A stretch of 64,000 bases of DNA from Chryseolinea lacunae. GTDB taxonomy: Bacteria; Bacteroidota; Bacteroidia; Cytophagales; Cyclobacteriaceae. Below, in pieces: positions 8,673-15,784 of this stretch. The translations under genes were made by a program, and so were the position numbers. Numbering within the stretch: position 1 is the stretch's first letter; every line of letters starts with the position of its first letter. The notes beneath the pieces were generated by a model. That model was not told where the DNA came from, made no database searches, and was given only the letters and a program-made list of their open reading frames with translations. Location: positions 620,001 to 684,000 of the forward strand of contig NZ_JAERRB010000001.1 of the NCBI RefSeq assembly GCF_016735595.1, in the 5' to 3' direction.

Positions 8673-9548
8673 TTACGGCTTGGTGAATTGATACATCCAG
8701 GTATAAATGTCCTGTTTGAAAGGATCATACGAGGGATTCTCTTTGCCCATGCCGCTTCCGGAATAGGTCATTGTCCAGCTGTTGTGTCCCACGCCGGGGA
8801 AGAGCGTGAGTTTCGCTTTCACGGTTGGATTAAGCGCGTTGACGGCGGGAACAATTTGTTTCGAAAAATCGGGAAGTACTGTGCGGTCATCCTGACCGTG
8901 AAATACCCACAGTGGCACTTTCGAAATGCGTTTGGTGAACGTAGCGTTCATCACACCGCTACCGGCGATGGCCACAGCGGCTGCAATCTGGTTGTCGTCA
9001 TACGAATTCAATTGATCGAATGTGCCGAAGCCACCCATGCTAAGACCCGTGAGGTAGATACGCTTCGGATCTACCCGATAGGTTACGCTGATGTATTTGA
9101 TGAACGCACGAACATGATCGCGATCCCACCAACCTTCGTGACACTGCGGCGACACCACAATCATCTTATGTGAAGGAGCCCAGGTTTTTTTCTTGATCAT
9201 GCTTGGCGGGCCATGCGTCAGCACTTTGTCGAGATCGGCAGGATTGGTTTTGCTATTGCCCTGCTCGCCTGAACCGTGAAGGAAAATAATCACAGGAAAC
9301 GTGGGGCCTGTTTTTGTGTAGCCTGCGGGCGTGTAAACATAATATCCAAAAGGAGCGGCGTCCGAGCCCAGCGGCATGGCCTTGTGAACTGCAGCGGTCG
9401 TGGCGGCGCGTTCGGCTGATGCCGTGTCGGATGGCGTCTCCGTGACGGGTTTGGTTGGTTCTTCTGAAAGAAGATTATCAACCGGATCTTTTGAACACCC
9501 GAGAAGTATTACCCCGCAAGTCAACATTGTCATCACTAAATTTCTCAT
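8673..9548 (-). CDS. Lipoprotein alpha/beta-hydrolase (predicted esterase/peptidase)
   Basis: 291 residues. Signal peptide with lipobox LLGC (Cys18), so probably lipid-anchored to the outer membrane or periplasmic face, then a Ser/Thr/Pro-rich linker to ~55. The alpha/beta-hydrolase core shows HGSGE (91-95, oxyanion region), nucleophile elbow GLSMGG with Ser170, acid Asp220 or Asp221 in FHGQDD, and His255 in PGVGHN. It resembles the phospholipase/carboxylesterase or polyhydroxybutyrate-depolymerase-like 'predicted peptidase' group; the substrate is unknown. A perfect -7 element lies 41 bp upstream and a strong terminator 40 bp downstream, so it is probably monocistronic. Confidence 0.88.
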   Translation of the reverse strand: MRNLVMTMLTCGVILLGCSKDPVDNLLSEEPTKPVTETPSDTASAERAATTAAVHKAMPLGSDAAPFGYYVYTPAGYTKTGPTFPVIIFLHGSGEQGNSKTNPADLDKVLTHGPPSMIKKKTWAPSHKMIVVSPQCHEGWWDRDHVRAFIKYISVTYRVDPKRIYLTGLSMGGFGTFDQLNSYDDNQIAAAVAIAGSGVMNATFTKRISKVPLWVFHGQDDRTVLPDFSKQIVPAVNALNPTVKAKLTLFPGVGHNSWTMTYSGSGMGKENPSYDPFKQDIYTWMYQFTKP

Positions 9549-9588
9549 AACACAAATGGGTTAATAAATGATATTTTTTATTACGACG

Positions 9589-9596
9589 CAAAAGTA
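9589..9596 (-). promoter_or_regulatory. Candidate -7 promoter element for the lipoprotein esterase
   Basis: On the minus strand TACTTTTG, an exact match to TAnnTTTG, 41 bp upstream of the start. No good -33 TTTG at the usual distance was found, so this is only half a promoter. Confidence 0.4.
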
Positions 9597-9981
9597 TCAA
9601 ATAAAATGCCCACGCGTCGCTTTGAATGTCGGCATACAAGGTGGAGTTAAATATAGACCGTTAAACATCCTGCATTCCCCGTTGAGCCCGTTTGCGAAAC
9701 ACGTGAAAACAAACGCCAGTAAATAGATTCCAATTCATCGCGATGCTCAACGGGAATTTATTTCCCCACATTTTCAGCGCGTGCGTGCAGGCTTGGGTTG
9801 CTCACTCCACAACGTGCCGTGCCCACACGCGATTATGTACACTTCAAATCGTGTTTAATTTTGTCTTCTACAATACAACACGCTTTGCATCGTTCCCTAT
9901 TGTTGCCATTAACACGGGTGCGTTCACCCAAAGAAAACATTTTCTTCGGGCCTACCCTACCCTGCTCTCCTGGGAAACTTA
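9597..9981. other. Non-coding stretch between esterase promoter and SDR gene end
   Basis: About 385 bp with no supported gene. A frame starting at 9743 on the + strand is open for 123 codons, but it runs into and antisense to the SDR gene and has low-quality, Cys/His/Arg-rich content. No terminator or repeat was recognised. Confidence 0.5.
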
Positions 9982-10794
9982 TTACCGGAAATTGGCGGCA
10001 ATCTTTTCAAGGTATTCTTCTATCGGAAGTTCGCGACGCATGGCCACCAGGTTTTTTCCCGCGTCGCCCACCAGCGTTCTGAAGGCTTTGCTTTCGCCTG
10101 TGGCCAATGCATAGATGGTATTCACAATATCCTGTGGATCATCAAGTGCCTTGGGGTCGAGGTTGTTGAACAGGGTTTTCACTTTTGAGGTGATGTTGTC
10201 GTAGGCCGTGATGGCGGGGTTGGTGTTCCAGATGATGTTGTTCTGGAAATTGTTGTCGCGCGAGCCGCCTTGTTCAACGAGTCGCAGCGCAATGTTGAGT
10301 GGTTCAAGTTCGTAGTAGAGGGCTTCTGTCAATCCTTCCAGGGCAAACTTCGACATCGTGTAGAGCGAACCCACCGGTATAGCCGAGGTCACACCGATAA
10401 ACGAACTGATGTTGATGAACATGCCTCCGCCCTTACTTCTGAAGTGTGGCAGAAATTTACGGATCACATTGATGGGACCGCGAACATTCACAGCATACTG
10501 CCAGTCGATGGTCGATTCTTCGGCCAACTCCAGCGCCCCATACGATCCAAAGCCCGCATTGTTCACCACCACATCGATAGTACCAAACGCTTCCACCGCT
10601 GCAGCCACTGCCGCTTCGGTTTGCTGAGCATCCGTTACGTCGAGTTTGAACAGACGGATGTTGGGGTGCTTGCCAAGCTCAATCTCTTTTTCGGGCGAAC
10701 GCAGCGTGGCTGCCACGTTCCAGCCAGCATTGGCAAAATGAAGCGCCGCGAGCTTTCCCAGCCCGGTGCTGGTGATAAAAACAGTTTTTTTCAT
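9982..10794 (-). CDS. Short-chain dehydrogenase/reductase with shortened cofactor motif
   Basis: 270 residues, classical SDR by content: NNAG at 78-81, NISS near 128-131 and active-site YxxxK as YTMSK with Tyr145 and Lys149. It would oxidise or reduce a small alcohol/carbonyl with NAD(P). The N-terminal glycine motif is odd: the sequence reads FITSTGLGK where the family has TGAxxGxGK, as if two residues (G-A) had been lost in frame. The GG-SRDNNF segment near 196-203 also differs from the usual PG-x-x-T-x-F. Activity is therefore uncertain. Divergently transcribed from a TetR-family gene with shared operators, so it is probably that regulator's target. Confidence 0.88.
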   Translation of the reverse strand: MKKTVFITSTGLGKLAALHFANAGWNVAATLRSPEKEIELGKHPNIRLFKLDVTDAQQTEAAVAAAVEAFGTIDVVVNNAGFGSYGALELAEESTIDWQYAVNVRGPINVIRKFLPHFRSKGGGMFINISSFIGVTSAIPVGSLYTMSKFALEGLTEALYYELEPLNIALRLVEQGGSRDNNFQNNIIWNTNPAITAYDNITSKVKTLFNNLDPKALDDPQDIVNTIYALATGESKAFRTLVGDAGKNLVAMRRELPIEEYLEKIAANFR

Positions 10795-10813
10795 AGTTTC
10801 TACGTTTTATTAA

Positions 10814-10835
10814 TTACGGAACATTTATTCCGTAA
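10814..10835. promoter_or_regulatory. Operator 1 of SDR/TetR region
   Basis: TTACGGAA-N6-TTCCGTAA, perfect 8-bp arms. It overlaps the end of the minus-strand -7 element and the expected start of the SDR transcript. It shares the core GGAA-N6-TTCC with two other sites in this intergenic region. Confidence 0.7.
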
Positions 10836-10865
10836 ATCTAGTTAATAAGGAACGATCATTCCAAA
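10833..10865 (-). promoter_or_regulatory. Promoter for the SDR gene
   Basis: Minus strand: -33 TTTG (10865-10862), 21-bp spacer, -7 TAGATTTA (10840-10833), close to the Bacteroidota consensus TTTG-N19-21-TAnnTTTG. Operator 2 lies in the spacer and operator 1 overlaps the -7 box. Confidence 0.6.
10849..10862. promoter_or_regulatory. Operator 2 of SDR/TetR region
   Basis: GGAA-N6-TTCC, the same core and spacing as operators 1 and 3, located between the -33 and -7 of the SDR promoter. Confidence 0.6.
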
Positions 10866-10900
10866 TAATAGTTTCAAAAACGTGATCCCTGCCATACCAT

Positions 10901-10933
10901 TTTGGAATATAGGTTCCGTAATGTGTATCTTTA
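10901..10933 (+). promoter_or_regulatory. Promoter for the TetR-family gene
   Basis: TTTG (10901-10904), 21-bp spacer, TATCTTTA (10926-10933), 18 bp before the tetR ATG. Geometry is identical to the divergent SDR promoter. Operator 3 lies inside it, suggesting autorepression. Confidence 0.6.
10904..10921. promoter_or_regulatory. Operator 3 of SDR/TetR region
   Basis: GGAA-N6-TTCCGTAA (core 10904-10917), the same spacing as operators 1 and 2 and the same TTCCGTAA right arm as operator 1. It sits between -33 and -7 of the tetR promoter. Confidence 0.65.
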
Positions 10934-10951
10934 GGGCTCACCGCTACGCTT

Positions 10952-11536
10952 ATGGCACGCACAAAAGAATTCGATGAAACAGAAGTCCTGGACAAGGCTA
11001 TGGACCTCTTTTGGAGGAAAGGCTACAACGGTATCTCCGCGCAGGAGCTGGTGGATGGTCTGGGCCTGAGCCGCTCCAGTCTCTATGACACCTTCGTGGA
11101 TAAACACACGCTATTCACCCGGGCCCTGGAGCACTATCGCGCCAAGGGCACAAACGACATCGTGAATTTGCTGGACAACGCCACCAGCATTCCGGAGGCC
11201 ATCAAAGAAGTTTTGATCCGCGCGCAAAAGAGCAGTCTTCAAAACAAAGACGCCCGTGGTTGCTTCATGGTGAACACACGCGTGGAATTGGCGCCGCACG
11301 ATCCGGAGATCGCCGCCATTGTGAAAGAAAACTGGCAGGCGCTGGAAGACGCCTACTATCGTGCACTGAAGCGAGGCCAGGACATGGGCCAGATCACAAC
11401 AACCCAAAATGCGCGGGCACTTGCGCGCTTTGTGGTGAACAATTCATGGGGGCTCAGCGTCTACGGAAAATCGGACGCTGACAAAAAAGTGATAGACGAC
11501 ATCATCCGCGTGACGCTGCAAACGCTTACCCCCTAA
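10952..11536 (+). CDS. TetR/AcrR-family transcriptional regulator
   Basis: 194 residues. The N-terminal ~60 residues hold the TetR HTH (DKAMDLFWRKGYNGISAQEL, then GLGLSRSSLYDTFVDKHTLF). The rest is a helical ligand-binding domain, of the type found in YcdC/RutR-like or AcrR-like members; ligand unknown. It is divergent from the SDR gene. Three GGAA-N6-TTCC operators in the 157-bp gap overlap both promoters, so it very probably represses itself and the SDR. The start ATG is 18 bp after a TATCTTTA -7 box. Confidence 0.93.
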   Translation: MARTKEFDETEVLDKAMDLFWRKGYNGISAQELVDGLGLSRSSLYDTFVDKHTLFTRALEHYRAKGTNDIVNLLDNATSIPEAIKEVLIRAQKSSLQNKDARGCFMVNTRVELAPHDPEIAAIVKENWQALEDAYYRALKRGQDMGQITTTQNARALARFVVNNSWGLSVYGKSDADKKVIDDIIRVTLQTLTP

Positions 11537-11549
11537 ACCCTTCGGGCGT

Positions 11550-11990
11550 TTACTGACCTTTCAACTCCTCGGCCTTCCTGGCCAGCACCGTAGCTATATA
11601 CAGCATAGTGTTTACGCCCCAGTGTTCGAAATACTGTCCGTCCTTTATGGTCACAATGTCCATGACGTTGATGACCACATCTTCCTGGGTGGCAGGTGCC
11701 CCCATAAATGTACCGGTGTGTTTCCCGCTGATGGTTTTGCGCGTCGTCACTTTGTCGCCCTCTGCAATCTGATCGTAGATCGTTACTTTCAATCCCGAAA
11801 ATGCGGGACGCAACACATTTTCGAACGTGTGCCAGATACCTGCCGATCCTTTGTCGACACCCGGCGCGGCCGTGTGATTGATAAAGTCTTTGTGCATGAT
11901 CGCTCTAAAGGTTTCTGCGTTGGCCTGTTCGATGATCTCTGTGTTGAAGCGGCGCACGATGGCTTTGTTTTTTTCGAGCTGTGATTCCAT
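11550..11990 (-). CDS. SnoaL-like (NTF2-fold) protein
   Basis: 146 residues, length and pattern of the SnoaL/ester-cyclase class of the NTF2 fold: N-terminal helix with NKAIVRRFNTEI, then DFINHTAAPG, and the C-terminal strand ending YFEHWGV. Members are polyketide cyclases, small hydrolases or proteins of no known activity; nothing here indicates a substrate. It is convergent with the TetR gene, whose stop is 13 bp away, and may be read through from the DinB gene upstream despite the terminator between them. It is cytosolic, with no signal peptide. Confidence 0.8.
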   Translation of the reverse strand: MESQLEKNKAIVRRFNTEIIEQANAETFRAIMHKDFINHTAAPGVDKGSAGIWHTFENVLRPAFSGLKVTIYDQIAEGDKVTTRKTISGKHTGTFMGAPATQEDVVINVMDIVTIKDGQYFEHWGVNTMLYIATVLARKAEELKGQ

Positions 11991-12050
11991 GTGTTGTCTG
12001 AATTAGGGTGGTTAATAAATTCCGCTGCCGTTCGGTTTCGCTTGGCAGCT

Positions 12051-12090
12051 AAAAAAAAACCGGCATCGCTCTCCGGTGAAGAACGATGCC
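12051..12090 (-). terminator. Terminator after the DinB-family gene
   Basis: Stem GGCATCG/CGATGCC (12062-12068 with 12084-12090). On the minus strand it is followed by a run of nine T (A-run 12051-12059 on +). It lies 23 bp after the DinB gene's stop and upstream of the SnoaL-like gene. Confidence 0.75.
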
Positions 12091-12112
12091 TTGTGAAATG
12101 TATGATCGCCGT

Positions 12113-12595
12113 TTATTTCCTCAACCACACCAACTGGCCCAGGTGGTAGGCCACATGGTTCGTGCGGCTGATAAGCACGTTAAGCTTATTGCGATGAGGT
12201 TCTTTCTTAAAGTCCTCGGGCGACACCTGGGTATGCCGTTGCAACCATTCTGACGGAAGGAGCTTGGCCAGGTGATCGGCAAGTTTCGCATTCACGTCGC
12301 TCCAGTATTGCCTCAGCTCGGCCACGGTGGGTTGTGGAAGTCCGGACTTGTCGGGGTTGGAGAGGAACGGTGCATCCAGTTCAGGATGGAGTCTGGCGCC
12401 CAGGTCGAGCAGTTCGAAAAGGCGGTCGTGTGTGGCCGTGAGATGGCCGAGTAAATACTGCCCTGAGTTTTTGCCCGGTGCAATTTCGGCCTGAAGCTGT
12501 TCGTCGGTGAAGCCGGCAAAAAGCTGATCGGCTCTTTTTAGTTGCCCCTTCCAGGCATTGAGTGTCAATTCCAAAAGTAATTGTTCGGATGTCAT
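12113..12595 (-). CDS. DinB-family protein (putative metal-dependent enzyme)
   Basis: 160 residues from ATG 12595; the frame continues upstream to a TTG at 12622, but the ATG gives the usual N-terminus MTSEQLLLEL. The four-helix DinB/YfiT fold is suggested by the spaced histidines: GHLTATHDRL in helix 2 (about 48-57) and the TNHVAYHLGQL C-terminal signature with its two His, which together form the usual metal-binding triad. Family members include thiol-dependent S-transferases (bacillithiol or mycothiol); the actual reaction here is unknown. Located in a run of small accessory genes, with its own terminator downstream. Confidence 0.85.
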   Translation of the reverse strand: MTSEQLLLELTLNAWKGQLKRADQLFAGFTDEQLQAEIAPGKNSGQYLLGHLTATHDRLFELLDLGARLHPELDAPFLSNPDKSGLPQPTVAELRQYWSDVNAKLADHLAKLLPSEWLQRHTQVSPEDFKKEPHRNKLNVLISRTNHVAYHLGQLVWLRK

Positions 12596-12749
12596 GAGAG
12601 TGGTGGTTAAGTAAGCAGACAAATACTGCCTGCGAATGCCAACCGGATTTTTGCTAAAAAAGTTTGTTACACATCCTGGAGAAGGAAGAATATTTTTTTT
12701 ATGATGGCAAACGTTTGCCCGGCGTGATTAAAGCTGTTTTGGCAATGGA

Positions 12750-13082
12750 CTATAGCACCGCAGGGAAGTGCTTCTTGCCTTTGCGCGTCACTTTCAAAAA
12801 GAACGAGCGCGGGTCGTAAGGCAATTTGGCAAGACGAATAAGGTCGCGGGCTTCAAGGTCGAGCTTCACCTGCAAGATATACCAGCTCTTCATGCTCTCA
12901 GAATCGCAGGGCAAATCGCGCTGGGCATATTCCAGTAGCTGGGGCAACGTGAGGTTTTCTTCCGAACTCACCTTTGACAGAATATACATCGACAACGATT
13001 CGTAGTAGTGTTTCTTCATCGTGAAACCCTTTTTACCATCAGGTCTCAACGTGGTGATCGTGCGCTCCGGTTCATCTTCCAT
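12750..13082 (-). CDS. Small winged-helix-like protein of unknown function (DUF6958-like)
   Basis: 110 residues, charged, no signal peptide or TM. The pattern of an N-terminal beta segment (RTITTLRPDGKKGFTMKKHYY), a central helical HTH-like part (LTLPQLLEYAQ), then SWYILQVKLDLEARDLIR and a C-terminal strand resembles the DUF6958 family from memory; I am not certain. The frame extends upstream to 13229, but ATG 13082 is preceded by an exact -7 element TAACTTTG (minus strand, 13098-13091), which would make the upstream extension untranscribed. The downstream neighbour of an FtsX permease on the same strand; a regulatory role is possible but unproven. Confidence 0.65.
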   Translation of the reverse strand: MEDEPERTITTLRPDGKKGFTMKKHYYESLSMYILSKVSSEENLTLPQLLEYAQRDLPCDSESMKSWYILQVKLDLEARDLIRLAKLPYDPRSFFLKVTRKGKKHFPAVL

Positions 13083-13090
13083 ACAAGTAG

Positions 13091-13098
13091 CAAAGTTA
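13091..13098 (-). promoter_or_regulatory. Candidate -7 element for the small winged-helix-like gene
   Basis: Minus strand TAACTTTG, an exact TAnnTTTG match ending 8 nt before ATG 13082. No -33 box at standard spacing. If used, the leader is only a few bases long. Confidence 0.4.
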
Positions 13099-13225
13099 TG
13101 GTATGTAAACGTAAACCAGGCTACCGCAGGTATAACGAATAGCCCAGTGGCTTCCTTCTGAAAACGATTACGTCCTAAAATGCTACCAAACGCCCAATTT
13201 CTGCGATGAGAAAAATGATGAGCGG

Positions 13226-15598
13226 TCACTCTGTCTTCAGCGACGTTGCCGGATTCATCGCGGCCGCTTTCATGGATTGGTAACCTACCGTTAACAAAGC
13301 GATAACAACCGTCACCGCAAAGGCCAGCATAAAAATCCAGGGTTCAAGCGCCACGGCGTATTTGAAATCCTGAAGCCATGCATGCATCAACCACCAGGCT
13401 ATGGGCCCGGCAATGACAAATGAAAATACAACCAGCGCTGAAAACTCGCGTCCAAAAATCCAGAGGATGTGTGTCACCGTTCCGCCCAACACTTTGCGGA
13501 TACCGATCTCTTTTGTCTTCTGGTTGGCCATGAACGACACCAGACCATACAGCCCCATGCAACCGATGGCGATGGCTATGCCGGCAAACACCTGGATAAG
13601 CTTCAACAACGTCTCCTCGGTTTGATAGAAGCCCGCTATTTTTTCGTCTAGAAACTGATACTCAAAAATCTGATTGGGATACTGCGCCGACCACACCTTG
13701 TCGATGGCCGCTATTGTCCGCCCCAGGTCAGCGATTTTCACCTTCAGCGCATAAAAATTGAACATGTCGCCGGCAGTTGAGAAGAACATCGGGCTGACAT
13801 CTTCGTGAAAAGTTCGGTCGTGAAAATCCTTCACCACGCCCACCACCCTGGCCTTGTAGTCTCCTCCGTCGGCCGAGATCACCGTGCCCAGGATGGCTTC
13901 GGGCGAACTTAGGTTGAGCTTTTGAACAAGAGTTTCGTTCACGAGAAACTCACGCACCGTGTCGGAAGGCTCAAGGTTGCGGCCCGCCACCAGGGTCAGG
14001 TTGAAAAGGTTCACATATTGATCGTCGGCACCGCGGAAGGTGATGGCAAAGTCTTCCGGCTCCGTGCGCCCTTCATACACCATGGTGGTGCGCCACGACA
14101 TGTCAGATGCCGGCGCATCATAACACTGCGAGATTTGTTCAACTCCCGGAACGCGTGCAAGTTCGTTTCGAAGTGTGTTTCGCGTATCCTGCGATCCGAT
14201 GGGCACCATCACAATCGCATCCTTTGCAAAACCGATATCGCCTTTCGTGGCATAGCGCATTTGATACACTACCACAATCAGCCCAATGACAAGCACCTGC
14301 GATATCGTGAACTGCATCACAATGAGCGAGCGGCGCAAGTTGAAACCACCGGCATGCAAACTGGAAAGCTTGCCCTTCAGTGCCATGGCCGGCCGGTAGC
14401 CCGACAAGAGCAGGCCTGGGTAGGCACCCGCAATAAACGTGACCAACACGGCCAACACCGGAACGAACAACTGCAGTCCTCCATCCGTACCAAAGTCGAG
14501 CGCCATACGCGATCCAAACGATAGATTGATCGTGGGCAACATCGCCGCAGCAAGACTGATGGCAATGACCATGGCCAGCACCACAACGCAACTCGTCTCG
14601 GTCATGAATTGCCAAAACAGTTGCGCCCTCATGCTGCCAAGCACTTTTCGCACGCCCACTTCGTGCGCGCGGTTTAACGCCTGGGCCGTAGCGAGATTTA
14701 CAAAGTTCACACAGGCGGTGACCAGCAGAAAAAAACCAACAAACGACAACACCCACAGGTCGCGTTTTTCCATGGGGCCACCAAAGCGCGCGTTGTAGTG
14801 CATGTCGTGCAATGGCTGTAGCCTGTATACATGCACATTCTTGTGCGTGGGCCGATATTTTTTGACCAGGGCCGGCAATGCTGCCTCAACCTGAGCCGGC
14901 GCCACACCGGGACGAAGGCGAACAAAACAACTCATCGAGCTGGATATTCCACCCCACGAGTCGTCGCTGGCCATCCATTCGTCATATCGTTTCAGGCTGC
15001 CATACGCCACAAAAAGTTCAACCTGCAAATCGGTGTTTTCCGGAATGTCTTTCAGAATGCCGACGATCTTCACGTCGATAAGGTTGTTGAGACGCAATGT
15101 TTTTGAGAGCGGGTTGTCATCGCCAAAATATTTCCGGGCAAGACGTTCGGTGATGAACGCTGTGTTGGGTTCGTGAAGCCTGGTTGCGCCGTGCAGCACA
15201 GGGAAGTTGAAGATGTCGAAGAATTCTTCTTCGGCAAACGCCAGATCGTCTTTGAATTTCTTTGCCTCCCCTTGTTCGTCCACGGCCACCAGCGTGTGAT
15301 CGAAGATGACCTGACGCGCCACTTTTTCTCCAAACGTATAGTCGTCGCGGAACACTTTGCCGAACGGGTTCGGCACGTGGGCCGTATACGTCACCTCATC
15401 GCGGTGTTGCTCGGTCACCACCCTGTAGACGCGATCGCCGTCGCTATGAAAATTTTCGAAGTTCAGGTGATGTTTCACCAGCGCAAACAGGATAATCACA
15501 CAGGACATGCCCAGCGCTAAGCCCCCTATGTTAATGAAGGCGTAGGAAGGATTTCGGGTGATGTTTCGAAAAGCAATTTTCAGATGATTGATGAGCAT
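13226..15598 (-). CDS. Double-FtsX (MacB-type) ABC transporter permease
   Basis: 790 residues from ATG 15598, which gives the standard MLINHLKIAFRNITRN start; the frame stays open to 15631. Same plan as the 3.8-kb paralogue: TM1 at about 15-40, periplasmic MacB-like domain, TM group at about 275-430 with HEVGVRKVLGS, second periplasmic domain, and a C-terminal TM group with KEIGIRKVLGG near 685. No ATPase subunit is adjacent. It is downstream of a second permease on the same strand, separated by about 186 bp. Function (export or signalling) cannot be assigned. Confidence 0.9.
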   Translation of the reverse strand: MLINHLKIAFRNITRNPSYAFINIGGLALGMSCVIILFALVKHHLNFENFHSDGDRVYRVVTEQHRDEVTYTAHVPNPFGKVFRDDYTFGEKVARQVIFDHTLVAVDEQGEAKKFKDDLAFAEEEFFDIFNFPVLHGATRLHEPNTAFITERLARKYFGDDNPLSKTLRLNNLIDVKIVGILKDIPENTDLQVELFVAYGSLKRYDEWMASDDSWGGISSSMSCFVRLRPGVAPAQVEAALPALVKKYRPTHKNVHVYRLQPLHDMHYNARFGGPMEKRDLWVLSFVGFFLLVTACVNFVNLATAQALNRAHEVGVRKVLGSMRAQLFWQFMTETSCVVVLAMVIAISLAAAMLPTINLSFGSRMALDFGTDGGLQLFVPVLAVLVTFIAGAYPGLLLSGYRPAMALKGKLSSLHAGGFNLRRSLIVMQFTISQVLVIGLIVVVYQMRYATKGDIGFAKDAIVMVPIGSQDTRNTLRNELARVPGVEQISQCYDAPASDMSWRTTMVYEGRTEPEDFAITFRGADDQYVNLFNLTLVAGRNLEPSDTVREFLVNETLVQKLNLSSPEAILGTVISADGGDYKARVVGVVKDFHDRTFHEDVSPMFFSTAGDMFNFYALKVKIADLGRTIAAIDKVWSAQYPNQIFEYQFLDEKIAGFYQTEETLLKLIQVFAGIAIAIGCMGLYGLVSFMANQKTKEIGIRKVLGGTVTHILWIFGREFSALVVFSFVIAGPIAWWLMHAWLQDFKYAVALEPWIFMLAFAVTVVIALLTVGYQSMKAAAMNPATSLKTE

Positions 15599-15784
15599 AT
15601 CATGGGGTGTTGACGCTTCGCCATGCAACACAATCGTGCCAAACCCGAAGAACGTTCTCCATGCGTTGCTTTCCGCTTATCCGGTCATTGTGTTGGTCGG
15701 TTTTGAAACGTCGTTGTTCGATTCCATACGATTCCATTTACGACGCATTCGGGTTGGCCGGTTTGGGTTGCGGCGTGTTAAAGC

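Noticed and set aside
9743-10114. 123-codon frame on the + strand between the esterase and the SDR
   Set aside because: Overlaps the 3' end of the SDR in antisense, has no domain, and no promoter or signal of coding bias.
15716-15725. GTTCGATTCC, like a tRNA T-arm
   Set aside because: No acceptor, D-arm or anticodon arm could be folded around it.
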